Source: Caldilineaceae bacterium
GTDB lineage: Bacteria > Chloroflexota > Anaerolineae > Caldilineales > Caldilineaceae
Direction of reading: 5' to 3'
Length of the DNA stretch: 64,000 bases
Assembly (NCBI GenBank): GCA_026645575.1
Contig: JAPKMW010000051.1
Location: forward strand, 9,528-73,527
Shown: positions 39,937 through 49,740 of the stretch, piece after piece
Numbering within the stretch: position 1 is the stretch's first letter
Layout: each line of letters opens with the position of its first letter
Made by a program: the position numbers and the translations under genes
The notes under the pieces: model-generated
The model's database searches: none
What the model was told of the DNA's origin: nothing
The model's input: the letters and a program-made list of their open reading frames with translations, nothing else

Positions 39937-41898
39937 CTACTTGCGCTGAATGATTACCAGCGGTGTCACCATCTCTTCAATGGTTAAGCCACCGTGGCTA
40001 ACGACCTGTTGGCCGTTCAACGCAAAGGCGCCGTCTGTTTTGGGCAGTAAGACCCAACGGTCGGGAGGAAGCAGACCATCGTCATGCCACAAGATGGTAT
40101 CAGGATACTGCGATTGGACATTGGATGCAAATTGCAGATTGCTATAAATGCGTGCTCGTTTACTGCGGCTTTCGACGGTGACACCCTCCTGTGGCACACC
40201 AATACCTACCGCATTGACGTGGCCGTGGTCACTGGCGATAACGACAGCATACTGTTCGCTCAGGAGCCGGTCAATCAACCCCTCTAGCCAGGCTGAACCA
40301 GGGCGATCCGGCATTTGGTTGTGGAGCCAGATCGCGACCGAGGCATGAACATCAGCCAAACCCTGTGTCGCGCCATGCACCATCTCATCAATCACCGGCG
40401 TTACCAGACAGAGCGCCCGCATGGTGCGTTGGTCAAGCATCGCCGGATAGGCTTGTCCACTACGGTTAGGCAGCAGCGTATAGGCAATGCGGCGCGCGTC
40501 AAGCTCTTTCTGCATCCAAAACGTTTGCCACTGCTGCGCTTCCTGGCGATTGGTGGTTAATGTATCGCCAAAGCCGGCGGGTGGCAACCCGCTGATCAGC
40601 GCTTGGCGGGAAACTGCCGTGATGCTGGGAATTTGCGCCAGCAGTAACCGCTCGGTTAAGGCCCACGCGCCACGACGCGCTTGCCACACCGGCTTGATCT
40701 GAAGCCAGGTAGCCAGGCTCATGCCATCCATGACCAGCAGAGCGACGCGCTGTTGCGGGGTCAGCAAGGTGGCCAGGTAACCGGGGACATGGAAAAGATG
40801 ATGGGGCGTGGGCAGCCGTGAGCCGGCCAGGTGGCTATAGGCCATCTTGAGCCAACTGGCAAAAGCCGCGTTTAGCGCCAGTTGTTGCTGATAAAATTGG
40901 TTGTGGAGTGGCGAATTAGCCGAGAGCAGCGCACCGGTGTAATAACCCAGGGTCAACTGCGCCCAACGCCAGGCGATGGCTTGCCAATCCGACCAGCGCA
41001 GGTTGTTTGCCTGGAGCCGTTCCGTGATGTCCTGCAAGCCTTCGTCCAGTTCAACCGTTTGGGCCGCAGTGGCATCGTAGGCGATGGCCGGGGCGGCCCA
41101 AGCCGGCGTTTCGGCAAGCCGGCGAACGGTGGCCGTTGGCTTAAGAATGCCCAGTCGCACCAGGCGTGGTATGGCATCTTGCAACAGGGTATCGGTGGCA
41201 AAGGCGAGCATGGGGGGCATTGTTTGATAAACAGGTTGTCCACTCAGTTCGGCCAGGTACGCTTGCCACGCCGACTGCACAAAGCGGTAGAAGCTTTCCC
41301 GCTCTGTGAGCAGATCAGCCAGCGGCCATCCAGCAAAGGCAGCCGCCGGTGTTACCTGTTGCCGCCAATAAGTCGCCAGCACAGTGGGCATGGTTTCATG
41401 GTGCGCATGGTACTCAGCCAGCCAACTGATCAAGGCGCTGGCGGTTTGTAGCTCGGTAGGTACACAAGCAAAGAGATGGCGAAGCAAATAGTCACAGGTG
41501 GCGTGTACGGAGAGGGGCTGGCGCACTGGCGTCTGCGCCAGGGCGGCCGCCAGCCGACTGCGTTGCGCGGGTGCGAGTGTTTTGATCGTTGGGTAATCGA
41601 GATTGGGGAAGAGACGGTGTAACGCCAGTTCGACATGATGGGCCTGTTGCCAGAGGTCATAGGGGGCGCGGTTGAGTTCGTCGGCAATGACAACCACGAG
41701 CGGCGCGGCTATCGTAACCGGTTGCGTGCGGCTGTAGCCATAGCGCAGCGCCACCGGGTCGCTTGCCACCAGCAGGCGAAAGCCACGGGTGTACAGGGCC
41801 GCCGTAACCGCTTCATCGGCCAGCAGACCGTCGGGATCGGCGACCAGGGTCAACGCATGGGTGTGTGGCGGGAAATGGTGGAGAAGCTGATCAAGCAT
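39937..41898 (-). CDS. pglZ: PglZ-family phosphatase-like protein
   Basis: 653 residues from the ATG at 41898; a TTG at 41913 is in frame. The C-terminal half has alkaline-phosphatase-superfamily features: LLVMDGMSLATW (metal Asp), ITAVSRQALISGLPPAGF in the nucleophile region and VVIASDHGHVNAVGIGVP with DHGH ligands. The N-terminal half is helical. PglZ is a core BREX protein. It follows the HicBA module and precedes the terminal gene with short gaps, so it is part of the same transcript. Confidence 0.85.
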   Translation of the reverse strand: MLDQLLHHFPPHTHALTLVADPDGLLADEAVTAALYTRGFRLLVASDPVALRYGYSRTQPVTIAAPLVVVIADELNRAPYDLWQQAHHVELALHRLFPNLDYPTIKTLAPAQRSRLAAALAQTPVRQPLSVHATCDYLLRHLFACVPTELQTASALISWLAEYHAHHETMPTVLATYWRQQVTPAAAFAGWPLADLLTERESFYRFVQSAWQAYLAELSGQPVYQTMPPMLAFATDTLLQDAIPRLVRLGILKPTATVRRLAETPAWAAPAIAYDATAAQTVELDEGLQDITERLQANNLRWSDWQAIAWRWAQLTLGYYTGALLSANSPLHNQFYQQQLALNAAFASWLKMAYSHLAGSRLPTPHHLFHVPGYLATLLTPQQRVALLVMDGMSLATWLQIKPVWQARRGAWALTERLLLAQIPSITAVSRQALISGLPPAGFGDTLTTNRQEAQQWQTFWMQKELDARRIAYTLLPNRSGQAYPAMLDQRTMRALCLVTPVIDEMVHGATQGLADVHASVAIWLHNQMPDRPGSAWLEGLIDRLLSEQYAVVIASDHGHVNAVGIGVPQEGVTVESRSKRARIYSNLQFASNVQSQYPDTILWHDDGLLPPDRWVLLPKTDGAFALNGQQVVSHGGLTIEEMVTPLVIIQRK

Positions 41899-41939
41899 AG
41901 GTAAAGCTGACAATGGCTTGGTCGCTCATGGAAAAGTGT

Positions 41940-42164
41940 TTAAAGGTTGTCTTGCAATTCTTCACGAGAAAGTTCGCAGTCACGCAGAATCTGCGCCAGT
42001 AACCCCCGACCAATGGTTTCACCACGATGTACCGGCACAACTGTACTTCGTCCATCTGCATGACGTAGGAAATGATGACTTCCTTTGATTCGGATCACCT
42101 CAAAGCCTACTTTACGCAAGGTCTTGATTAATTGCGCACCGGTTATGGCAGGAAAGGTACTCAT
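41940..42164 (-). CDS. hicA: HicA-family mRNA interferase toxin
   Basis: 74 residues with the dsRBD-like HicA fold: ITGAQLIKTLRKVGFEVIRIKGSHHFLRH with the catalytic His in GSHHFL, then TVVPVHRGETIGRGLLAQILRD. It overlaps the hicB stop by 4 bp. It degrades mRNA when not held by HicB. It sits between pglZ and the methylase gene, unusual for this TA family. Confidence 0.92.
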   Translation of the reverse strand: MSTFPAITGAQLIKTLRKVGFEVIRIKGSHHFLRHADGRSTVVPVHRGETIGRGLLAQILRDCELSREELQDNL

Positions 42165-42370
42165 GCCGTGACCGCCACCCGCTGGACGCCAACGAACTCG
42201 CTCGTCACTGGCTCTTCAACTTCCAGGCAAAGCTCAATGGCTTCCTTGATTCGTTTCATCAAGAGATCCAAGGAGCGCGCTTGGGTGTGACAGCCACGTA
42301 AGGCCGGCACCCACGCGACAAAGTACCCATCTTCATCTTTCTCAATCACCACACTAAATTCGCGTGTCAT
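42161..42370 (-). CDS. hicB: HicB-family antitoxin
   Basis: 69 residues: FSVVIEKDEDGYFVAWVPALRGCHTQARSLDLLMKRIKEAIELCLE is the HicB core fold. No C-terminal DNA-binding domain is visible, as in the short forms. First of the pair on the minus strand, with the inverted-repeat operator candidate at 42421-42445 about 50 bp upstream. Confidence 0.9.
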   Translation of the reverse strand: MTREFSVVIEKDEDGYFVAWVPALRGCHTQARSLDLLMKRIKEAIELCLEVEEPVTSEFVGVQRVAVTA

Positions 42371-42416
42371 TTTGCCTGCCTTTCGGACACTTTGCTCTAC
42401 TTGTGGTCATTCTTAA

Positions 42417-42445
42417 ATCATAGCACAAGTGCAGCCTTTGTGCTA
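42417..42445 (-). promoter_or_regulatory. hicBA operator/promoter candidate
   Basis: Inverted repeat TAGCACAA-N9-TTGTGCTA (42421-42445) overlapping a minus-strand -10 TATGAT (42422-42417). No good -35. HicB proteins repress their own promoters, so an operator here is plausible. Confidence 0.4.
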
Positions 42446-42513
42446 GAAACCGTCTTGCCTCACCCTAATGAGGCACACCGAGCTTACATATACCAATCTT
42501 TGTCTAGCCTTTC

Positions 42514-45216
42514 TTACCCCACCCGCAAACTGGCGTTATCATAATACATCAACAATTCAGGGTCTTCCTGCAAGACCTGTTCGGGCAGGCGTTCGGCGAC
42601 TTCGACGATGGTGGCGTAGTCGCGTTCGTGCCAGGCATGGGAGAAGCCGGCGCGCACGGCTTCGCTGCGGAATTGGCGCAATTTCTTCTTGCTTTCCTTG
42701 TACTGGGCAAATTCACGCAAGAGGCCACGCAGCCGCAGTTTCTCCAAGTCCCCGGCACGGTCGGGATCGGGGACATACCAGCGCCCCTCGTCATCCGGCA
42801 AAAAGTTTTGTTCCAGCAGCACCCGCAAATCGGGCAGATCCTCGTGGCGGGCCTGGTGTAACTCTTGGAGAAAGCGAGGTTGGATCTGTTGGAAGCTTTG
42901 CGGTTCAGCCTGTAGTTGGTGACGCAGCCAGGTAATGGCGCTCTTTTCGTCGTTGACAAAGAGGCTCAGTTGGGCGACGGCTCCCAGTTCCGCCCGTGCT
43001 TTTTCATATTGGGCGATCTGGTCAGGCAAGAAGTACATGCCATCCGCTTTGGCAAAATATTGATCCAGTCCAGCATAAAATTGGGCTGCCCCCATCGGCA
43101 CGGCGATCCCACGCTGAATGTGATAGGCGACCATGCGATCAAAGAGCAGGTAGTTCTGCCGTTCGGCCACCGTCTCCAATATCCCATTGTTCACCACCAC
43201 TGGCGGCACCTGGGCCAGATGTTGCCGGACAAAGTCCCAAACGCCCGTCGTTGTACCGGCATGAGAGAGAAATTGTTGCTCAAAGGCTGTGGTCGGTTTA
43301 TAGGCAGAGATAATCAGATCCTGCTTTGCCGCGTCAGAAGTAACCTGCCGGTATGAACCTTGTTGTTTATCTAATGTACGCACATCCGCAACTACAAAAC
43401 CAACGGACATAAGGGCTTCTTGAATAGCGCGCCAAACACTGTCATGGCTGTTGTGGAATTCTACCGTCATCCAACGTCCTGGTTTTAAGGCGGTGTAATA
43501 GCATTGAAAGCAGGCGCGCATCAAGGTTTGGTATTCATACAGTCGCTTCTTCTTCATCCGATCAATAATGGCTTCAGACACGCTGTTGGTCCAAATTCGG
43601 TGCCATGATTCCACAAGATAATTCAGATCGGCATAGTAAATATTTTCTCCAAAAGGCGGATCAGTAAAGATGTAATCAAGGCTATTGGCAGGCAATTGCA
43701 CTGCGGTTGTGGATTGAGTCGTTGTGATTGTGGCGACATGTTGAGTTTTCAAATAGCCAAATGCTTTTATAAGTCGTTCAGACTTGCCATCTAAAATATA
43801 CCAAGGCGATACTTCGGCAATCTGCGATCCAACATAATAAACGCCGCTCAAATAACGATTAACTTGTGAAAAGTGAGTGGGACCGTACCGATTGAGCAAC
43901 GACATTCCCCATATAGCTTGCTCAAAGGCAAAAAAGAGCATATTCCGTAATCGATAAAGATTTACATTGGACGCCTTTGTCCATAACGTATTCAGCGAAT
44001 GCAGTGGCCGCTTGAGGAAAAGGTGATGGATATGAGTAAATCCTTTGGGAGCAAGGCGAGAGCCATGATACATTTTCTCAATTGGAAACGAATTAGTAGG
44101 GAAACCATCTGGCAAACTTAGCTCATTGATCTGTCGAAGAATAGAAAGATCTGATTCGTTCAATTCATGTTGTTGTTTACGATCTTGAATCGAATAATTT
44201 ACAAAGCATGGTACAAACTTAATACGCTGATGTGTTTGATAAAGATAATGGTCAAGGTATGTCTCAAAGGATCTGTCCAAACTACGCTTATCTTGTAACG
44301 CGCCACATTGTTTACACTGAAATTCGCCTGCCACCTTCAGCGCATCTAGGTCTAATGCCTCTTCAACAAAAATGATCTCATGCCCACACGATGAACAGGT
44401 AAAAACCTCACTCCAAACTGTATAGTCAATCCGCGCTTTTGTCTTGCCATCTGTATGTTGAGTCTCATACATCCACCCACACTCATCCTCGACCTCCTGC
44501 AAAATGCGCTTGGCTTCGCGCTCAAAGGCCGCCACGTCAACCGGCGTGTTGTAGTTATAGGCAATAAAGGTGGCGGCGGGTGACAGGTCATTGAGTACGG
44601 CTTTGCGCGCGCCCAGGCGGGCAATTGCCTTGCCGTTGTCGTAGATCGTGCCATCGGCAGCGACCTGATAACCCAGACTCTCCACCGTCTTGCGGTCGCC
44701 ACAAAGTTGGGCAGCCACACCGGTCATCCCCGTGCCGCAGAAGCCATCAAAGACAATGTCGCCCGGCTCGGTGTAGTGGAGGATGTAGCGCATGATCGCC
44801 TTATGCGGCACCTTGGTGTGGTAGGAATGGGCGTTGTAGATGGGATCATTTTTGCCTTCGGAGACATCGGCGGCAAAGGGTTCGCGGTGATAAGTTTCGT
44901 CACTTAATCCCAAGTTGGCATGGCGCGCCGCCCGTTCGGCTTGCCACTCGGCCATAATCTGGGGCAAAAAGGGATTGGGGCAGGCGGTGTAATAAGGCGG
45001 GTCGGAGAGGGCCAGAATATCTTCATCGGCGCCAAGGGGAAAGCCTTCAATGGCACGGAATGTCGGATCTTGTAAATATTCGCGCAACCGGGCTGTGAAG
45101 TAAGCCCGACGTTCTGCTTCGTCGGCAAAGGTCAGGCCGAGACAAGTCATGGGGCCGCTATGAATGGTAGTTCCGGCTGTGCGCAGCAGTTCCGGTTGGA
45201 TGAGCGTTTCCGTCAT
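42514..45216 (-). CDS. pglX: BREX-type adenine-specific DNA methylase
   Basis: 900 residues. The SAM-binding motif is VFDGFCGTGMTGVAAQLCG (about 155). The catalytic motif IFTDPPFGENIYYADLNYL follows much later (about 515), giving a beta-like order for an N6-adenine or N4-cytosine enzyme. Between them lies a four-Cys zinc ribbon (CSSCG, CKQCG at about 245-280). It matches the type-3 BREX methylase class rather than the type-1 PglX. It starts 18 bp after the DUF5615 toxin gene. In BREX this enzyme marks host DNA. Confidence 0.82.
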   Translation of the reverse strand: MTETLIQPELLRTAGTTIHSGPMTCLGLTFADEAERRAYFTARLREYLQDPTFRAIEGFPLGADEDILALSDPPYYTACPNPFLPQIMAEWQAERAARHANLGLSDETYHREPFAADVSEGKNDPIYNAHSYHTKVPHKAIMRYILHYTEPGDIVFDGFCGTGMTGVAAQLCGDRKTVESLGYQVAADGTIYDNGKAIARLGARKAVLNDLSPAATFIAYNYNTPVDVAAFEREAKRILQEVEDECGWMYETQHTDGKTKARIDYTVWSEVFTCSSCGHEIIFVEEALDLDALKVAGEFQCKQCGALQDKRSLDRSFETYLDHYLYQTHQRIKFVPCFVNYSIQDRKQQHELNESDLSILRQINELSLPDGFPTNSFPIEKMYHGSRLAPKGFTHIHHLFLKRPLHSLNTLWTKASNVNLYRLRNMLFFAFEQAIWGMSLLNRYGPTHFSQVNRYLSGVYYVGSQIAEVSPWYILDGKSERLIKAFGYLKTQHVATITTTQSTTAVQLPANSLDYIFTDPPFGENIYYADLNYLVESWHRIWTNSVSEAIIDRMKKKRLYEYQTLMRACFQCYYTALKPGRWMTVEFHNSHDSVWRAIQEALMSVGFVVADVRTLDKQQGSYRQVTSDAAKQDLIISAYKPTTAFEQQFLSHAGTTTGVWDFVRQHLAQVPPVVVNNGILETVAERQNYLLFDRMVAYHIQRGIAVPMGAAQFYAGLDQYFAKADGMYFLPDQIAQYEKARAELGAVAQLSLFVNDEKSAITWLRHQLQAEPQSFQQIQPRFLQELHQARHEDLPDLRVLLEQNFLPDDEGRWYVPDPDRAGDLEKLRLRGLLREFAQYKESKKKLRQFRSEAVRAGFSHAWHERDYATIVEVAERLPEQVLQEDPELLMYYDNASLRVG

Positions 45217-45233
45217 GAATATGCTTTCGTTGC

Positions 45234-45605
45234 TTATCGGGCAAGGAGGGGTAAGCGGCGCATCCGCTGCCGTTGTTCATCCACGGTCACCACCGCCCCT
45301 AATTCTAATTCTTCGCTCCACGCTCCCATCACAGTGATCAGCAGCGCAACCAGGGCATCGGCTTTCAACCCTTCCCGCCGGATGCGCACCACGGAAGGCG
45401 CTTGCGCACCGGATAAGGCCAGGAGAGCATGAAAATCGGCATCCAGGGTAACGATGACCCGTTGGTCGGTACGGCCGCGTGCCAAAATTTCAAGATCCTC
45501 AGCCATCGCCATCCCGATATCGCCCACATGCAGCGTATCAATCCCCAGGGTGGTTAACTGTGTCGCCGCCGAGCGCGGTAGACCTTGATCGAGGAGCAAT
45601 TTCAT
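45234..45605 (-). CDS. DUF5615 PIN-like toxin
   Basis: 123 residues of the DUF5615 PIN-like family: KLLLDQGLPRSAATQLTTLGIDTLHVGDIGMA, DLEILARGRTDQRVIVTLDADFHALLALSG. Acidic residues Asp6, Glu/Asp in the middle and LDADF give the metal site of PIN nucleases. It overlaps the DUF433 antitoxin stop by 4 bp and lies inside the BREX-like operon. Confidence 0.9.
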   Translation of the reverse strand: MKLLLDQGLPRSAATQLTTLGIDTLHVGDIGMAMAEDLEILARGRTDQRVIVTLDADFHALLALSGAQAPSVVRIRREGLKADALVALLITVMGAWSEELELGAVVTVDEQRQRMRRLPLLAR

Positions 45606-45826
45606 GAGGCGAGGACAACACTGCGATCTTCTAGATAGGAAGCAACATAGGCCAACGCCTGGCGAATATCTTCCTCTTCCAATTCAGGATATTCGCGTTG
45701 CAATTCAGCACGGTCCGGGTAGGCGGACAACAACTCGATGACACGCCGCACGGTCAAACGTAGATTGCGGATACAAGGCTGCCCATTCATGCGCGCTGGA
45801 TTGATGGTAATGCGGTCGAATTTCAT
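45602..45826 (-). CDS. DUF433 antitoxin
   Basis: 74 residues from the ATG at 45826, preceded by a perfect GGGAGGTGATC ribosome site 2-12 bases upstream. An in-frame GTG/ATG reading upstream to 45919 overlaps the ATPase end and is rejected. RITINPARMNGQPCIRNLRLTVRRVIELL and the acidic EYPELEEEDIRQALAYVASYL helix are the DUF433 helix-turn-helix antitoxin signature. Partner of the DUF5615 PIN-like toxin. Confidence 0.9.
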   Translation of the reverse strand: MKFDRITINPARMNGQPCIRNLRLTVRRVIELLSAYPDRAELQREYPELEEEDIRQALAYVASYLEDRSVVLAS

Positions 45827-45915
45827 AAGATCACCTCCCCGTGCATTCTCGCATAGATTGCCCTGTTCGTCAACGCATGGCGGCATTTCGGCGGGTTTAA
45901 ACTGCTCAATTCTGG

Positions 45916-48900
45916 TCATTCCTCGATCATCAGGCGCGTGTTGACCTCGTCATGGCCGCGCATTTGCTGCTGGATATAGCGCCGGAAGCGACTTTCCAAT
46001 TCATGGACAGTGCAGGGTAGCCCGCCATGCTTGAGCGCCGCCAGCAAGTCGGTGACGACAAGCCGCTCCGTCTGTAACCCACGCAAAACCTGGTTCGCGG
46101 CTGGCACAAGGCCCGTTGGCAGGGTGCTTTGGGCCGGCTCGGCTAACGCCAAATAGTCATCTAATGGCTTGCGCTCTCTTGGGGTCATGGCCGCCATACT
46201 TTGCCGTGCTGTATCGCTGGCCAGGGCCGCGCGCAGACCGCCATGCCATTGGTCGGCCAGGGTTTGTAACCGATTGCTCAATACGGCCAACCGCTCGGCT
46301 GCCGGCTGTGTCCCCGCACCAATGGCCCGTAGCCGACAATGGGGACAGGTGGGAGTATTGGCTAACAAGCCGGCATGAAATTCGGCACAGGTTGGTATCG
46401 TATTGATCGCACCCTCCCAAGCGGTTAACTCGTTTGCATTGAGAATGTCGATTTGAGCGAGTTGGCGGAGGTGGGCATAGGGCAGCGAACGCTTCAGTTG
46501 CGCAATCGTGTCAATCCCCTCCGGCCCTAAGACAAGCTGCTGGTGATACGCCACATAGTGGGTGCTATAGCGCTGCTTCAGTTGCTCCAGGGTTCGTTGC
46601 CAATCGGCAATGGCCCCTGTACCTGACGGGGTGGCATCCCCTTTCGCCATCGCCCGCAATTCATTGAGTAACTGCTCTTTGCGCTTTTGGGCTTCCTGCA
46701 CCCACTCATGCTCTGGCGGCAGATTGGCGCTGCCTTCACTCAGGTAGCCGGTAATGGACTGTAACTGGGCGACGGCCTCAACGACACCCCTAATCCGCTG
46801 GACGGCCTTGCGATAGGTCAGCGCCTCCTGAATATCCAGCGCCGTCAGGGCCAAATTGCGTAGCTTGCCGGCGCGGTCATAGCGACTGAGCTTCTCCAAA
46901 AAATCTTTGGTGGCCCGCAAGGCCGGCAGTAGATCGGTTGTACTGAGGCTGACGGCAGCCAACGGCGAGTGACTGACGACGGCACCACTTTGGGTGCGCA
47001 GTTCAAGCCGGTCGGTAAAGAGGGGACTATTCCACAGGGTAAAGCCCCGTTGGACGCTATCCTGCAAGGTCACAACCTCGCGCACCTCACGCTGTACCAA
47101 CTGTAATAAGTCACGCACTGCTTGGTCACGCGTACTCTCTTCACGGATCAAGCTGCTCTGTAAGCCCAGACCATCAAAAATCTGCTGCCAAAGGGCGAGG
47201 GGCAGCCCACGCGGGCGTTTGTAGAAACGGAACTCGCACAGATCTTCAATCGCACGGGTGCTGGCCCGCTCGACGGTGGCGGCATCCAGTTCATCCGTAC
47301 CCCCCAGGCTAAGGACAAGTTGGCCATCATAGACCAAAGCCACTAGCAGCACCGCGACCCACTCTGGCTCCAATTGGAAGTGCGGCTCCTTGTAAATCGG
47401 CGTTAGTCCACCGGCCACTTGGATCAACACTTCGCTATAATTGACGACTTGCGTTTCACCCTTGGCTAGCAGCAGTTGCAGCAACTGTGCGGCGTAGGGC
47501 GAGGCGAGGGGTTTCACCCGTTCGTCGCTGTCCAGCAACTGCAAGCCCTGTAAGATATTGATCGCCATGTTGGTGCGTTGGCGTCCGGCGATCAACCGAA
47601 TGGCCTCCATTGCATTGACCGGACGCGCTCTTTCACTAATCGGTTCACGCACATTGGTAAAGGCGGGGTAGTTCGGGTACTTATCACCAAAATTCGGTTC
47701 CAACAGATGGGCGGCAATCAGGCGCAACACTTCCTGAATGCCTTGGCTGGCGCTACTACGTGTGGCGGCCAACACTTCGGGAAAGGTGTGCGTCACCCCG
47801 CGGTAGGTCACTCGCATCCGACTGGCGCTGTTTTCCTCCAGCCAGCGGCGTAATCGGCGGGCATAGCCGTCGGCTTTATCCTCGTAATCGTGGGCGTGGA
47901 CGGGCGACTGCTGGGCCATTGCCTTCGCGCCCCCATAGTTGCGGACCAGCCCTTCCATCTCGCTGTCGATGCCAGCCAAGTGGTAAATTAGATCATCCGG
48001 TTCGATCCCGTCATTGCGTAAATCGATGGGGAGTGTGCCAGGCGTACTAAAAGGGGGCAGCATATACAGATAAAAATCGAGCGGCGGTTGGGCTGTGCTG
48101 CGCTCATTCGGCAAGCCAAAGAAGAGATAGCCCGGTCGGGTGACATTCTTGGGCAACCACGGCAGTTCATAGGGCCAAATCCGATAGCCGGGAACATGGG
48201 TGCTTGCCGGCAATTCCGTAAAGATCTGGCGCAACACCTCAAAAAAGTACCGGTTGAGATCGTCTTTATCCAGGAATTCACCGCGCCGGGCAATATTGGC
48301 ATCAAAGTCAATGGTCTTTTTTAGGTCGAGGTAATATTGGCCATTGTCTTCATTGAGTGAAATGTATTGGCCGCTGACCGTGCGCATGATCTCGCGTAAC
48401 GCCACTTGAACCGTGCTTGCCAGGAATTGGGCATCGGCCTCCGGTAACATTGTCCAGAGGCAAAGCTTGTCGCGCAATTCTTCAATGGTCATCCCCAGGG
48501 GCGTGTTAATGTCACTGGTGGTGAGACGATGCACACTGAGGGCATAGATAATCCGTTGAGCCAGAGACATTAAATTGCGGCGTGTATAAGCGCTCTCAAC
48601 CCGTCCTGCCAACACATTGCTCTTCTCGACTACATCAACAACGCCGGGCAGGGTGCGCAGGCTGGGGTTCTCTTTGATCATGCCCCAGTAATGATCAAAG
48701 GAGATCAGCCCGGTCTGATCGGTTGGCACCTCCTGCTCCAAAACCCCACGGATGGCCGTTTCAAAGGTTTTGAGCACCTCACGTTGCTCGGCAATGTAGA
48801 CCTGCTCAAAGGTTTCAATATAGGCCGGATGAATGGGGAAAAGCCGGGCATAGCTGTCGAGGTTATCGGCCAAGAGCGGATAAAGGGGGGTAAAGCGCCG

Positions 48901-49725
48901 GAGATGGTCGGTAATGCGCGCCAGTTGCCAATCGGTCTTGCGCAGTAACCGTTCTGCGACGACAAAGGCAATATCTTCACGGGCAATGCGTACCTGCTCA
49001 AAGCGGTCGCGCACCCGGCGCAATTGGTCTGCCACAAAGGCAAAGCGTGGGCTATCAAAGAGCGATTCCTGTACGCCGCTAATAAAGCGAAAGGCGGTTA
49101 ATTCCGTCACTTCCCCCAGTTCCCGCAGAAAGCCCAGATCCAGGATTAAGGCCCGTTCATCGCGTGAACGCAGGTAATCCAGCAATTCATCCAGCACAAA
49201 GAGGATACCTTGCCCTGGATAGCGTTGCCGAAAGCCATCCACCGCGGCAATCAGCGCATCTTTGTTATTGGTCACCTGATCGGCGCTGGGGAAGGGATAG
49301 GGTGTCCCCACTTCCTCCAGAAACAGTTCCAACTGCTCCAGCACACTGTCACGCAACGGCCGCGTGCCGCCGCCAAGCTCAGTGCGCACGACTTTGAAGG
49401 TGCCGGCGACAGGTTGTAAGGCGCGCCGCACTCGTTCATTTTTCAACTCTTCGACCAGGTCTGCGTGTTCGGCGACGGCAGACAGGACGGACATTAAATG
49501 CGACTTCCCTGTGCCGTAATTGCCGACCACCATAATCCCTTTATTATCGGTGGGCCGATCCAAGCGCAAGTGGGGAATCACAACTTCGGCTAGCTTCTCA
49601 GCCATCCGTTCCGAGACTACATAGGTCTCGACCAGGTGGCGCGCCTTCTGCTTATCGCTGACTTCGCGTAGCTGGATAATTGTTTCCAGCGGTTCATAGG
49701 TGACTAATTCACGATAGCGCATCAT
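45916..49725 (-). CDS. brxC: BrxC-type P-loop ATPase, DUF6079-like
   Basis: 1269 residues. The N-terminal segment RYRELVTYEPLETIIQLREV and the Walker A VVGNYGTGKSHLMSVLSAVAEHADL (about 68) match the large ATPases of BREX type-3 loci. FVLDELLDYLRSRDERALI supplies Walker B. After the ATPase core come long helical/coiled-coil parts and a CxxCxxC-type zinc hook near 1125-1130 (CPHCR). It starts 15 bp after brxF and is in the same operon. The family role in BREX is essential but its mechanism is not known from sequence. Confidence 0.85.
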   Translation of the reverse strand: MMRYRELVTYEPLETIIQLREVSDKQKARHLVETYVVSERMAEKLAEVVIPHLRLDRPTDNKGIMVVGNYGTGKSHLMSVLSAVAEHADLVEELKNERVRRALQPVAGTFKVVRTELGGGTRPLRDSVLEQLELFLEEVGTPYPFPSADQVTNNKDALIAAVDGFRQRYPGQGILFVLDELLDYLRSRDERALILDLGFLRELGEVTELTAFRFISGVQESLFDSPRFAFVADQLRRVRDRFEQVRIAREDIAFVVAERLLRKTDWQLARITDHLRRFTPLYPLLADNLDSYARLFPIHPAYIETFEQVYIAEQREVLKTFETAIRGVLEQEVPTDQTGLISFDHYWGMIKENPSLRTLPGVVDVVEKSNVLAGRVESAYTRRNLMSLAQRIIYALSVHRLTTSDINTPLGMTIEELRDKLCLWTMLPEADAQFLASTVQVALREIMRTVSGQYISLNEDNGQYYLDLKKTIDFDANIARRGEFLDKDDLNRYFFEVLRQIFTELPASTHVPGYRIWPYELPWLPKNVTRPGYLFFGLPNERSTAQPPLDFYLYMLPPFSTPGTLPIDLRNDGIEPDDLIYHLAGIDSEMEGLVRNYGGAKAMAQQSPVHAHDYEDKADGYARRLRRWLEENSASRMRVTYRGVTHTFPEVLAATRSSASQGIQEVLRLIAAHLLEPNFGDKYPNYPAFTNVREPISERARPVNAMEAIRLIAGRQRTNMAINILQGLQLLDSDERVKPLASPYAAQLLQLLLAKGETQVVNYSEVLIQVAGGLTPIYKEPHFQLEPEWVAVLLVALVYDGQLVLSLGGTDELDAATVERASTRAIEDLCEFRFYKRPRGLPLALWQQIFDGLGLQSSLIREESTRDQAVRDLLQLVQREVREVVTLQDSVQRGFTLWNSPLFTDRLELRTQSGAVVSHSPLAAVSLSTTDLLPALRATKDFLEKLSRYDRAGKLRNLALTALDIQEALTYRKAVQRIRGVVEAVAQLQSITGYLSEGSANLPPEHEWVQEAQKRKEQLLNELRAMAKGDATPSGTGAIADWQRTLEQLKQRYSTHYVAYHQQLVLGPEGIDTIAQLKRSLPYAHLRQLAQIDILNANELTAWEGAINTIPTCAEFHAGLLANTPTCPHCRLRAIGAGTQPAAERLAVLSNRLQTLADQWHGGLRAALASDTARQSMAAMTPRERKPLDDYLALAEPAQSTLPTGLVPAANQVLRGLQTERLVVTDLLAALKHGGLPCTVHELESRFRRYIQQQMRGHDEVNTRLMIEE

Positions 49726-49740
49726 TCATTTCGTTTCGGG

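Noticed and set aside
42468..42935. Plus-strand open frame over the methylase end
   Set aside because: Composition is typical of an antisense shadow and it has no recognisable domain.
45827..45919. Longer DUF433 antitoxin
   Set aside because: The extension lies mostly between genes, does not match the family, and the 45826 ATG has a perfect ribosome site.
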